This document shows, piece after piece, positions 1-10,161 of a stretch of DNA of 64,000 nt; the stretch's first letter is position 1; the number at the start of each line of letters is the position of its first letter. The translations under genes were made by a program, and so were the position numbers. The stretch spans positions 3,876 through 67,875 of the forward strand of contig JAKUCV010005641.1 in NCBI GenBank assembly GCA_028386065.3. Direction: 5' to 3'. Below the pieces are notes generated by a model. It worked only from the letters and a program-made list of their open reading frames with translations, searched no databases and was not told the origin of the DNA. This DNA is from Turnera subulata (lineage: Eukaryota; Streptophyta; Magnoliopsida; Malpighiales; Passifloraceae).

Positions 1-298
1 TGGGTCGGTCCAGTCCACAAGTTCTCCAACTTGTACCCGTATGTAGAATTCATATCACATATGCAATTCTCAACATACGCTAGTCTTAACTTATTATTAC
101 AACCCATCCGTAATAATAACCGACTAGGGACATTTAAGAATATACATATCAAATATATATATACTTGGGTTATAAGTATGTGCAAGCGTTTATCTCATAA
201 ACGATACTTATTGGAATAACCTTAATGCATATACACAACTACAAATAATCATCTATGATTGGCTTTTGGGCATATTACTAACACTTCTTTTGTGTAGG
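1..298. other. Unassigned AT-rich sequence ending in a splice acceptor
   Basis: No convincing coding sequence is seen here. The stretch ends in a pyrimidine-rich tract and TTTTGTGTAG at 289-298, a plausible splice acceptor, because F-box-associated coding sequence starts right after it. It is therefore probably intron, or a transposon remnant lying in the intron, of the gene that follows. Confidence 0.4.
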
Positions 299-1142
299 CG
301 TGATGAATATGATTGCGATTCCTATTATATCGTGAATCCCTCAACCAAGTTGCGCCTACCTCTGCGACCCTTTACAAGAACAAAATCCTGGGTCTTGGTT
401 GGTCTTGTATATGACAATCAAAAACAAAGCTTTAGAGTAGCACGTATCAAAGAACGTTATGGTCATGAATATAAGTTCTTATCAAGAAAAAAAAATTGAT
501 CATCAATATAAGTCATTTAGGGTGGAGATGTTTCGCACTGAGGTGAACAAGTGGAGTAAGATGGTTCTGGTGCCTCCTTCTCCAATTCGTTTTGACTATG
601 GTTTGCACGCCTTTTCTTGGAAGTGCTTCATGCATTGGCTTTCATTGGACAGTAGAACTTTTGCTTACAACCCTTATAACCCTAGTAAATGCTATGTGAT
701 CAGCAACCCGCCATCCAGTGATCCCCAAATTTGGTATCAAAATAAACCCCAATATAGCTGCCTTGGTGGATGCCAGGGATCAATTGTTTTGTGTCGGCTG
801 CTGTTTGATGAAAACGCTGCCAAGATTTGGGAGCTTACCGATTACGATGCAGGGCAGTGGATCCCAAAACATTGTGTTTCTCTACCGATACGAGGACTGC
901 CTAATGTCGTTTATGAAGGCCATCTCCCCACTGATTTCGAGATACTCTTTGTCGATCCTAATGACAACCAAATACTATAGTACTTCATGTTCGATATGGA
1001 GGTCTACTTGTGCAATCTGGAGAAAAATGTCGTGGAGCCTGGTTTTAATGTGGTCATACATACTTATAATCGTGGGGTCCATGTTATAGTTGATCCAATT
1101 TGGCCAACATTCCCAGCACTCTATCAAGACACCCTTCGGTAA
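299..1142 (+). pseudogene. F-box-associated domain gene relic (3' exon)
   Basis: The translation starts in the typical 'VNPSTKLRLPL' motif of plant F-box proteins. It continues through 'SFRVEMFRTEVNKWSKM' and 'KIWELTDYDAGQWIPKHCV', which match the beta-rich F-box-associated region that binds substrate in SCF ubiquitin ligases. The N-terminal F-box is not in the window. The reading frame slips by one in the A-run near 485-494 and meets an in-frame TAG at 978-980. The same frame then continues sensibly ('DPIWPTFPALYQDTLR') to a TAA at 1140-1142. The two lesions make this a pseudogene. It belongs to a different F-box subfamily from the five copies further on. The assignment rests on motif recognition only. 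Confidence 0.7.
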
Positions 1143-1671
1143 TCCACTCTGGATAGGACCGCCATCCTCATGTTTAGTTATTTGAATAGTTAATTTTTCC
1201 TCCTTATTGCCCTGGTAATTTCTTGGTTCGCAAGTCTTATGACAATATAAACTGGTGATGATTTTGTTTTTTCTATCAGAATTGGTGTTTCTGAAGTATG
1301 AGATCAGTCTCATTATTACATATTTATGTCTTGAGGATTTGTAAGGAGTCCTTATAGTTTATATCTTCTTTGCAGTTTATTCTGGTTTTTGTATTTATAT
1401 GCTTAATAATAGGTTAATAATTTTCGATGGAAACGAAAAATCGAAGTCGGCGAGCCTTTCTATTCCGAATCCAACCGGGATTCGGTATACACAGTCAGGC
1501 GGTGGTGATAGGAATACTACTTTGATATAAATATGCGTTCAGGGTTAGTTGCTTCTAGGCATAATTTTTTTTACATACTAAAGAGTATCCATCCTTTCAA
1601 CAACATATATATTCATATAAAAACTAACCTTTACTACTTATAAAGACGACATAATTAATTAAAACGCAAGC
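1143..1671. other. Intergenic spacer with a block shared with 8200-8420
   Basis: No gene is seen. About 200 bases from 1184 resemble the sequence after the SKP1 relic at 8200-8420: both have 'tttttcctcctt', then 'ttctatcagaattg', then 'gtatgagatca/gtgtgagatca', then 'tatcttctttgc' in the same order. A small perfect inverted repeat (CCGAATCC, 5-nt gap, GGATTCGG) lies near 1473-1493. Confidence 0.5.
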
Positions 1672-1873
1672 ATGTCTACCTCAAGCGAGAAGATGATCAC
1701 CCTCTTGAGCTTAGACGGTGAGGAGTTTGTGGTGGAGGAGGCGGTGGTGCTCCAATCCCAGACCATCAAGCACATGATCGAAGATGGGTGAGCCAACCAG
1801 AGCATCCCTCTCCCAAACGTCACCGGCCATACCCTGAGCAAGGTCGTCGAGTATTGCAAGAAGCACACCTCCT
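1672..1873 (+). pseudogene. SKP1-like gene, first part of exon 1 (split by LINE)
   Basis: The ATG at 1672 opens a reading frame matching the N-terminal POZ-like part of plant SKP1/ASK proteins, with '[15 protein letters not shown]', '[11 protein letters not shown]' and 'IPLPNVTGHTLSKVVEYCKKH'. SKP1 links F-box proteins to cullin in SCF ubiquitin ligases. Codon 40 is TGA (1789-1791), where the family usually has Cys, so the copy is nonfunctional or already decayed. The frame is then cut at 1873 by a full-length LINE. The gene resumes at 7776 after the target-site duplication. The LINE did not cause the TGA, so the order of the lesions is not known. Confidence 0.93.
1858..1873. repeat. Target-site duplication, left copy (LINE in SKP1)
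   Basis: AAGAAGCACACCTCCT here and AAGAAGCATACCTCCT at 7760-7775 differ at one base and flank the LINE exactly. The duplicated target lies inside SKP1 coding sequence (Lys-Lys-His-Thr-Ser). Confidence 0.95.
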
Positions 1874-2199
1874 GTGGCCAAGCTCAGTGTACCTAACATA
1901 GAAGACCCAAAATTAAGCGCCTGTCTCGCGCGTGAAATCCTCTCAACTTCCAAACATGCATCGCCTCCTTGCCCCCAACATGAGCCACATGAACCCAGAA
2001 ACACCATAGCCTGCTCACCAATCTCTCCTGGTCTTCCATCTCTCAGACCTCCACCCCCACTGCCACCACCTTGCACTGCCCCTGGGTCCTCGTATCATAC
2101 ACAACACCACTCTTCTTCCTCACACCAAACCCACCCCCATATTCATCACACTACAGCTCTCGGACCAAACTCGATTCACCTCTTCCATTCACACACCCA

Positions 2200-3390
2200 G
2201 CCACCCAACACCACACATGTCCCGCTTAGCTCAACTGTCGCGGCCCAATCACATCGGTGGCGTTATCCCACCCACCCAGCAAGACACCGTATGCCCCCAC
2301 ATCTCTCCATCCACAAGCCGCCAACCCTGGTCCACTATCCAACACTCACCTCACCCAACACAATTCTCAACAACAAAACCAGCCAAAGCCTCTTCATTTT
2401 TCTAGATGGAGCAGGAAAACTATCCAAACTGCCATAGAGAACAATCTAGCCATTAGTGTGTATGTCGCAAATCTACCTTTGAGATGGCTCCCAACTGATG
2501 TCCATCTTATGATGACAAGATACGACGAGGTCCTTGATGTGTTCATTCCCAACAGGATGAATAAAGACGGGGAACCGATTCGTGAGATTTAGCAGAAAGA
2601 ACATCGACATCCAACAGCTTCTAAACAATATCTGCTCGGAGGAAGTTGATGGTATAACTCTGTTAGCAAGTATTGGTATAACTCTGTTAGCAAGTATTGC
2701 TCGAGGACGTAAAGTCAACCACAACCCAGTTTTGAACAACCGGAGAATCGCTCTTCCCAGAAGAAACCCACACGAGGCTATCGTTAAAAAGGGTAAATCC
2801 TTTGCTGAGACTGTAAGAATCCCTCAATCCATGGAGCAAGCCAATGACCAATAGCAACGTCAAGTCTATATCCCCAAGGATCCCTCTCTCAACTGGTTAC
2901 AGATTGTCTCGTGGGGGTCCTCAAGAACCCTATGCCTTTGAATTATCTTAAGTCTATCTTTGTGGAGGTAGGGTGCAAGGATATCGAAATTATTCCTATA
3001 GGGGGTGTGTCGATGCTATTGAAGTTCCATTCTTTCGAGTACACACACTCTTTTATAAAATCCACCCCAACCCGTGTTGGCGAGATGTTCAGTTCCATTA
3101 AGCCTTGGAAGGAGGGCGATAAGGCATTTGATCGTCTTTGTTGGTTGTTAGTCAAGGGTGTTCCACCACATGTCTGGTCTCGGAGCTTTTTCCATATGGC
3201 TGTTGAGGGCATCGGAGTTATGGTTGATTGGAGTCAGGCCTCAAGGAATCAAGAGCGTCTTGATGCCGCAGAAATTCTCGTCCTTACACCGTCCATGTCC
3301 TTTATCAATGCAACAGTCCACGTTAATATCGGTGGTATCAATTGCGATATCGGTATGGTTGAGTCACAATTTGACCCCCTCAACTAGGAA
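2200..3390 (+). pseudogene. LINE ORF1 remnant (RRM-type RNA-binding protein)
   Basis: The proline-rich leader (roughly 2000-2340) is followed by 'RWSRKTIQTAIENN' and an RRM-like fold, with 'ISVYVANLPLRWLPTDVHLMM' near 2454 as RNP2-like start and 'DVFIPNRMNKDG' downstream. A second conserved block begins near 2911 and contains 'GVMVDWSQASRNQERLDAAEILV' and 'CDIGMVESQFDPL'. The same blocks occur at 10162-11735. The frame is broken near 2585, at 2854 and in the 2855-2920 stretch, and stops at 3387. The protein would coat LINE RNA as a chaperone in the ribonucleoprotein. Confidence 0.8.
2651..2698 (+). repeat. 24-bp tandem duplication in LINE ORF1
   Basis: The unit beginning GGTATAACTCTGTTAGCAAG is present twice head to tail (2651-2674 and 2675-2698). 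It adds eight codons in frame and is absent from the related LINE at 10109-16249. Confidence 0.9.
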
Positions 3391-3391
3391 T

Positions 3392-3542
3392 GGCCTGAAT
3401 CCATACCTAATAGCTCCACCAACAGCAAGGATGGCGGTTCCGGGAATCATTCCCAGGACGTGTTTTCCGACGGCGCGTCCTCCAAACGCACTCTTGTCTC
3501 GACCAATTCGACTGGGGGTGCTATTAGGTATGGATTCAGGCC
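3392..3542. repeat. 23-bp perfect inverted repeat with 105-bp centre
   Basis: The arm at 3392-3414 (starts GGCCTGAATCCATACC) is exactly complementary to 3520-3542. Flanking bases are partly complementary as well. The repeat lies just after the ORF1 stop and could fold into a hairpin in LINE RNA. I do not see it at the matching place in the second LINE. Confidence 0.85.
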
Positions 3543-3937
3543 TTCCAATTGGATGTCGACAGGAAAGTGTGTGCGGTGTTACAAAATATGGAGAATAAGA
3601 AGAAGAATAGGGTGAAATTCTTATCAGCTAAGGGAAGTGTTCTATCACTTCCAGAAAGCCTTCAAAGAGTGTCTGATTCTGATTTTCGCAGACTGTACAA
3701 TAGGGTACTATCCGATGATGCTTCAAGCTCTATTATTCCAGTGTCCTTTGCCGCGAAGGAAGTACAAGAAACCATCTCTGTTGGGGACCTAGTGGGATGG
3801 GATAGACACAATTTAGAGACAGAGACTGATCATCTTATTGGAGAGCCTGTGGAGAAGGAAGTGTCTGAGTGGGAGCAGTCTAGGGCTTGCCTATAACGTG
3901 TCTGTGCACCCCATTGTCAGTGTTCTCTGATCATTTT

Positions 3938-6900
3938 ATGTTAAGTCTCATTAGTTGGAATGTTAGGGGCATCTGCTCCTCGAGGAAACAGCTGCAAGTC
4001 CGTAATCTGGTGAACCAGTGTCGTGCTCACTTTGTTTTCCTTTGTGAAACAAAGATGTCAAATATTAACCTCCATATCTGTCAGAAAAATGTGGGGACAA
4101 GGAAATTTTGAATTTGCTTCTGTGGATGCTAATGGTCTCTCAGGTGGCATGGTCCTAATATGGGACTCTGATTTTTTTGAAGTAGTGAATATTGAGACCT
4201 CGGAGCAGTGGATTGTTATTGAAGGCAATCTTATCCAACAGGGGCATACGGTTACCTTATGCGGTGTTTATGGCAGTACTGAGTTTGATGGACGCTCTGA
4301 AGAAAGTTTTCTCATCTCTCTGGCTGGTGATGGGAGATTTTAACGAAACACTCCTCCCTACACACCGTAAGAGTCGCAGACTATGCAACAATGGTGCAAG
4401 GGATTTCAGGGAGTTTATCGAGTCACTGAACTTAATAGAGTTTAATCTCTCGGATAGGTTATTTACTTGGGGTAACTTGAGGTCTGCGAGCCTTATCGAC
4501 AGAGTTTTTACTGAAGGGGAATGGTCCTCATGGTTCCCGTTCCTCTCACTGAAGTCTGGTAGCAAGTTAAAATCGGATCATGTGCCCTTAATACTATCTC
4601 AAGAGATCTTGGATACATCTTGGAAACCTTTTAGGTTCTTGGACGCTTGGTGGGATTATCCTAATTTCATGGAGATTACTACAAGCATGTGGGAGGCAGC
4701 TTGCGTACAACACCCTGGCAGATTCAACCTTCTGAAGAAGTTGAGTGTTTTAAGAAGTCTTTTGGCTAAATGCAATAAAGAGGTATTTGGCAATATTAAT
4801 ACCTCCCTTAAATCTCTCCAGGCGCAAACTGATTCCTTGGATAAGGATGCTGAAACAAGAGAATTATCAGTAGAGGGGATTAATATAGTCCATGATTTGA
4901 AAGAAAGGTTGAACGTGAGGTCAAAGCAATTGGACTCTATTTGGAGACAAAAATCAAGGGTTAAATGGTGTTGATAGGGGAACCGCAATACAAAGTTTTT
5001 TCATATTACTGTTTGCACCCGAGGCCGAAAAAATAGAATCAAGCAGGTTTTGGTTGACGGTCAAATGGTGAATGATCCTTCCAATATTAAAGATTTGGCG
5101 AGTGAGTTTTTTGCCAACCTTTATTCACAGAATAACTCACAGCGACCTTCAATCGGTGCACTTCAATTCCCTAAGCTGACTTACAATGAGGTTGCAGAGC
5201 TGGATAACCCTTTCACATTGGACGAGTTAAAAGCTGCTTTATGGAGTTGTGATAGTGCAGAGGCCCCCGGCCCCGACGGCTTCAACTTCTCCTTTTATAA
5301 GAAGTGTTGGAGCTTATTGAAGCACGATCTCCTGGATATGGTTTCCAATTTCTTCTGGAATGCCAAGCTCCCTAAAGGTGCAAACACCGCTTACATCACC
5401 CTCATCCCCAAGAATTCTGGAGAAATTTCTTTCGACGAATATAGACCCATCACTTGTTAACGGCCTATATAAGATCATTGCCAAGCTCTTGGCACTGAGA
5501 CTGAAGAAAGTTGTATCTAAACTTATCGGCCCTCAACAAACTGCCTTTGTGGAAGGCAGATGTATCCTTGATAGCACCCTGTTTGCTAACGAAATTGTCC
5601 ATTCCTTGAGGCAGTGTAAAAAGAAGGCCATAGTATGGAAACTAGACTTCAAAAAGGCGTACGATTCTGTTGATTGGAGCTATCTATTGGACGTTCTACA
5701 GGCTATGGGGTTCAGTAAGAGATGGCAAGATTGGTGTTTTGAATTTATCTCCTCTACAAAGTTGGCAGTCCTTATTAATGGCTCTCCATCTAATGATTTT
5801 TCTATGGGCAGGGGACTTAAACAAGGTGATCCTCTCTCACCTTTTCTTTTTATTCTTGTGGCAGAGGGCCTGGCATCGATTCTCAAGAAGGCGTCTTCCT
5901 CTAATCTAATCCAGAATGTAGTCATCCATGACTTACCTGTATCAGTCCTCCAATATGCCGACGACACAATTCTTTTCGCACCAGCAGAGTTGTCATTTTT
6001 ATTAAATCTAAAAAGATGCCTCAGAGTATTTGAAGCTATTTCTGGGTTATGTATTAACTTTTTTAAGAGCAGTGTCCTAGGAATAGGACTGAAGCATCAA
6101 GAGGTCGTGGATTTCGCAGACAGGCTGCATAGTAGAGCCGAATGCTTCCCTCTCACATATTTGAGCATTCCTTTGGGCGCTAACATGAAGCGTGTAAATT
6201 CTTGGTCACCGGTGGTGGACAAATTCAAGAGCAGATTAAAGGCTTGGAAGGGTCGCTTCCTTTCCATCGGAGGTAGAGTTACCTTAATCAAATCTGTCTT
6301 GTCTGGGCTTTTTGTCTATTTCATGTCTCTATTCAAACTCCCTGTTGCGGTAGCCAAAAAGCTGACAGCCATCATTAGAAACTTCTTTTGGAGTGGTGTG
6401 GAAAATACCAGGAAGGCATGTTTCGTGGCTTGGAAAAATATAACTTGGGTGGGATGGGTATCATTGTTCTGCCCACCATAAACCAATGCCTTCTTTACAA
6501 ATGGTTATGGTGCCTCACTAGTCTGGACGAGAAGATTTGGAAGCCCCTGATCAAAAACAAGTGTGTTGTAAATGGGTCTGCTCTCTGCCCTTCCTTTTCA
6601 ATTCAAAAGTGCTCTCCTTCCTAGGGGGACGTGGTACAGTCTGGGTCAAATGATAGTCAAAGTGGCATTTCGCTAAGTGGAGGCTCTAGTATCAGAGTTG
6701 GTAATGGTTCTGATCTCAATTTTTGGTGCGATGGCTGGATAGGTAATGGCGCCCTTAAGTCTCTTTTCCCAGGTCTTTATTCTTTATCTACATGCAAGGA
6801 TTCCTCAATTTCCGAGTGCCTCAACAACACACCCCCTCCCTGGGTTTCCGCGTGGAGGCGGCCTCTGAGACAGTGGGAGGAGGACAAAAGGAACGAAATG

Positions 6901-7587
6901 ATGTTAATTCAAAACACACCAAGGTTCCCTGTCGAGCAGGATAGAAGAATATGGATACATGCCCCGGATGGCCAATATTCGGTTCAAAGGGGTAGATCAT
7001 TGATCTACTCCAGGCTTGGTTTTAGAAGGGTCAAACCGTTTATTTGGTTCTCTCTACCCCCCTCAAGGTTGAGTGTTGGCTATGGTTAACTCTGCACAAT
7101 GGGATCCCACTCAAAGACAACCTAAGACACCGAGGTATAATTCCTTTGGCTGATTCTATTTGCCCACTTTGTAAAGTCAAGGTCGAAAGCAGAGATCATT
7201 TATTCCTGTCTTGCCCTATATCTTGGTTTGTTTGGTCGAGAATTAGTCTCTGGTGGGGTTTATCCTGGTGCATTCCGGCCTCTTTAGACGACTTCCTCAT
7301 TCAATGGACATTCCTATCGCCACGGGCGTACGATCGTACAGGTTGGTTCCTGATCGGTGTGGCGGCTCTTAGATCGATTTGGTTGGAAAGGAACCGTAGA
7401 ATCTTCCAGCACTCTTCTGCAGAGGTGCCCAGAATTGTAGAGCTAGCCCTGGTGCACGCGACCTTTTGGATCAGATCAATTCAACCCAATTTCCCCTTCA
7501 GCACCTCTGCTGTCCTCACTAGTGCGGAAACAATCAAGTATTGGAAATGCCCTAAGCGGAATTTTAAGTGTCTGGCGCCTGTCTGAG
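3938..7587 (+). pseudogene. LINE ORF2 remnant (endonuclease, RT, zf-RVT)
   Basis: The start ATG at 3938 gives 'LISWNVRGICSSRKQL', the first motif of the endonuclease/exonuclease/phosphatase domain. 'GDFNE' and 'SDHVPLIL' mark its later active-site blocks (about 4330-4600). The reverse transcriptase follows: 'APGPDGF' near 5265, 'KLDFKKAYDSVDW' near 5640, 'GRGLKQGDPLSPF' near 5810 and an intact YADD at 5954-5965. The C-terminal zinc-binding segment 'CPLCKVKVESRDHLFLSCP' lies near 7160. Frame changes at about 4110, 4340, 5450, 6440 and 7050, and stops at 4972-4980 and 6624, break it into pieces. No separate RNase H is evident. Confidence 0.88.
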
Positions 7588-7759
7588 CTTTCAGTTTTTG
7601 TTTATTTTCATTTGTTTACTCTGTCAGTGTTGATTTAGTCGCCGACATCGGCTCTTTGTTCTTTTCTGTTTGGGTCATGTTGGTCTTTTCCAGCATGTAC
7701 ATGTACAGCTTATCATACATAATGGATCAATAAAGTCATCGTTTAGTATCAAAAAAAAG

Positions 7760-7775
7760 AAGAAGCATACCTCCT
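7760..7775. repeat. Target-site duplication, right copy (LINE in SKP1)
   Basis: AAGAAGCATACCTCCT directly follows the LINE poly(A) and matches 1858-1873 with one mismatch. Confidence 0.95.
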
Positions 7776-8150
7776 CCTACGACCAGAACAAGGAAATAGA
7801 ACTCAAGGATTGGGACACGAGTTCACTAAAGTCGATCAGGACACCCTCTTTGATGTTCTACTGGTAATTACTTGACCCTACCCTAAATGAAAAGAATTAT
7901 TTTTACGTACTATTGTTGTAAATTAACCAAATAAATAATTATAATTTGCAATATTATTGTTTTAATATATGCATAGGCCTCGAATTATCTGGACATCAAG
8001 AATTTGCTGGACCTGGTATGCCAGACGGTGGCGGACATGATTAAGGGGAAGACTACGGAGGAAATTCGCAAAACTTTTCATATCAAGAATGACTACACGC
8101 CCGAGGAAGAGGAAGAGGTTCGCAGAGAGAACCAGTGGGCATTTGAGTAA
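7776..8150 (+). pseudogene. SKP1-like gene, remainder (end of exon 1, intron, exon 2)
   Basis: Coding resumes at the base after the LINE target duplication ('SYDQNKEIELKDWDT'). One base is missing near 7821, after which the frame reads 'EFTKVDQDTLFDVLL'. A GT at 7864 and AG at 7976 bound a 113-bp intron at the position expected for ASK genes. Exon 2 (7977-8150) is perfectly open: '[20 protein letters not shown]', '[19 protein letters not shown]' and the hallmark C-terminus 'ENQWAFE' followed by TAA. This part is the SKP1 dimerisation region that contacts F-box proteins. The good preservation of exon 2 suggests fairly recent decay. Confidence 0.93.
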
Positions 8151-8672
8151 CACACAATACATACTACACGACACCTGCCTCATCTTTATGTTCTTTAAAC
8201 AGTTTATTTTTCCTCCTTGTTGCTTGAAGTAATTCCTAGTTTGTCAGTTTGATGGCTGTAGTGGTGATAACTCTATGTCGTCTCAGCAAAACAATGGGCA
8301 AATTTTTCATATGTTTTTCTATCAGAATTGTTGTTTATGAAGTGTGAGATCACCTTCAGTATTACAAATTTATATCGAGGATTTTTAAGTCTCACAGTTA
8401 TCTTCTTTGCTGTTCCTTTTGAGAATTCCATATTCGAAACTGGTCTTTTAATTTTGATGGTTTTGTTGTTATGATATGGCTCCTTTCTTAGTCAATATTA
8501 ACGGCAATGATAGTTTTAGATATAGTCAACAGTATTTTTATTAATGAACACCAAGTATATAACAATTCTATCTACGACAAACAGTAGGCGGGATTGATCA
8601 GACTCGAGCAAGTTTATGAACACTAGGGACTACATTGCCAAAAAAAGTTTAACCAATTATTAGGACTTGCAA
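8151..8672. other. Intergenic spacer after SKP1
   Basis: No gene is seen. The first half is the presumed SKP1 3' untranslated region and shares an ordered set of blocks with 1184-1390. The second half is AT-rich with no clear feature. Confidence 0.5.
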
Positions 8673-9982
8673 AAGTGAAGCATAATAAGACTGGGGCACA
8701 CAACAACGGGTTACTTGTTGATGAAGCAATGTCCACCAAGATGGAACAACTAGTGATCTCCACGAATATGGCAGCACCAAACCGCGATTCAGGTCAGTCT
8801 CCAAGTCGTTGTTCTCTTTGCTGTCCATCAAGTTCAACGTACCAAAACTCCTATATCACCCACACATAACAAAATTCTCTTCATCGAATTATGGTCTTAA
8901 AACATTGCCTTTTTACTACAACTGCATTATCAGATTTTTTTTTTTTGATGTTAGAAGAGTATCCCTGTCAACTATCGGACTAATCTCTCCCCGTGGCTCG
9001 ATGCGTCACCCTTGTGAGGTGGGACCACTACCAATAGCACAATTTCCAACGGTCGCATGTTCGAATCCCCACGCCTCCCTCATTGTTGAATTAAAAAAAG
9101 CATTATCAGATTATAGCGTCGGCGATGTTATAAAGAATCATGGTTATATGGCACCCGAGTTATTATCTGCAGGTGATCTGGGGAGGCTTTCTTTTTTCGT
9201 GGGATCATGCAATGGATTAGTCTGTTTGCAAGTTAACCACTACGGTATTTGTCTGGAATCCTTTAATTAGTGTTTGTATAGAAAATTGCCACATAGCTCT
9301 TATGCATATGCATATGGTTTCGGGTATGATTCGCGTCTGATGATTACAAGATCTTTGTAGGTACTAGTCCTCCTCGTGATTACCGTTCTGGAGATGGTGC
9401 TAAAGTTGAGATTTTCTCACTGAAAACAGGTTCCTGAAAAAAAGTGAAAAATCCTGACAGGGAGTACTTGCAATATATTCAGTATGTGGGCATGGGTCTC
9501 TTCTTGAATGGAGCACTTCAATTGAGACCCAGGAATCATCTTCGCAAAAACTGAGTGAAAACGTCGCTAAGGAGAAGTTTTATCCTGTCCCTAGCCCTCC
9601 AAATCAGATTTCTTCTGGTTGTGGATCATACTATCGCCTGGAAGTTGTTGGGGAATATCTCTCGTGTCTTTTTAGAGGGGAAAGAAATATTGTTTGGGTA
9701 ATGAAGGAATACTGCAATGAGGCTTCCTGGATTCCCTTTATTTCATATACTTTCCCTCGATTTGGAGATGGTATTGTGGGTCGTGTAGAATATGTGTGCG
9801 ACTTCATACCACGGTCTTTCAAGGATGGTAGATACATGCTGCTTCAATTTGCCCAAGGAGGAATTCATGTGCTAAAGTGGAATAATAATCTTGAGGAAAG
9901 TGATGAAGCTGGAAAGTACTCCAAGAAGATCAAAATCTATAGAGTCTCTAAGGCGGCCCTACCCTATACAAGCAAACTCTAA
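8673..9982 (+). pseudogene. F-box gene relic, copy 2 (F-box motif deleted)
   Basis: The sequence aligns by eye with the copy at 49989 through the leader ('KHNKTGAHNNGLLVDEA', 'EQLVISTNMAAPN'). It then jumps near 8788 straight to 'RFRSVSKS', so the core F-box helix segment 'LPPDVVEAILDLLPIKSIE' seen in copy 5 is missing. A SINE-like insert sits at 8937-9099. The later F-box-associated blocks are present in scattered frames: 'GSCNGLVCL' near 9208, 'GFGYDS' near 9318, and an open C-terminal segment at 9701-9982 ending 'KKIKIYRVSKAALPYTSKL'. Without the F-box the protein could not bind SKP1. Several frameshifts make this a pseudogene. The family resembles the CPR1/CPR30 type, on pattern only. Confidence 0.82.
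8937..9099 (+). mobile_element. SINE-like insertion in the F-box relic
   Basis: A 163-bp insert is flanked by the 13-bp direct repeat GCATTATCAGATT (8924-8936 and 9100-9112) and ends in TTAAAAAAA. It contains a box-B-like promoter GTTCGAATCC at 9059-9068 and a possible box A around 8993-9005 (GTGGCTCGATGCG), as in tRNA-derived SINEs. The box A match is weak and the A-B distance is longer than in a tRNA. The insert starts with a T-run, which is unusual for a SINE head. Confidence 0.65.
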
Positions 9983-10098
9983 CCTCTCCCTATGCTTCTT
10001 AAGACTGCTTAATTAAGTAACCTGACAAAGAGGACGACCAAATCTACATATACACCCAAGCTGCAAGAGTGCCATGAACATCTAATGCCATTATGCTC

Positions 10099-10108
10099 AA
10101 GATCACTC
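10099..10108. repeat. Target-site duplication of the second LINE, left copy
   Basis: AAGATCACTC here matches 16250-16259 after the LINE poly(A). The bases beyond (TGGCGT versus CGCGTT) are similar but not identical. Confidence 0.75.
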
Positions 10109-10161
10109 TGGCGTATTTCGGATTCAGGGAAGATCTAAGACTAAACAGAAACTAACTAAAA

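Larger units (their letters stand above)
1874..7759 (+). mobile_element. Full-length L1-type LINE inserted in SKP1 exon 1
   Basis: This is a 5.9-kb non-LTR retrotransposon bounded by a 16-bp target-site duplication and ending in a short poly(A) after 'ataaagtcatcgtttagtatc'. ORF1 encodes an RRM-like RNA-binding protein. ORF2 encodes an endonuclease, a reverse transcriptase and a C-terminal zinc-binding (zf-RVT) region. Both ORFs carry stops and frameshifts, so the element is dead. The closest relative in the window is the LINE at 10109-16249, which has the same gene order and a similar 3' tail ('tcgtttagcatc' before the A-run). Replication would have been by target-primed reverse transcription. 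Confidence 0.93.

Noticed and set aside
1639..1644. TATAAA just before the SKP1 start
   Set aside because: Only 28 bp before the ATG, too close to give a normal leader, so not called as the promoter.
1711..2076. Glycine-rich 121-codon ORF on the minus strand
   Set aside because: It spans the SKP1-LINE junction in antisense and is a shadow of the proline-rich LINE leader.
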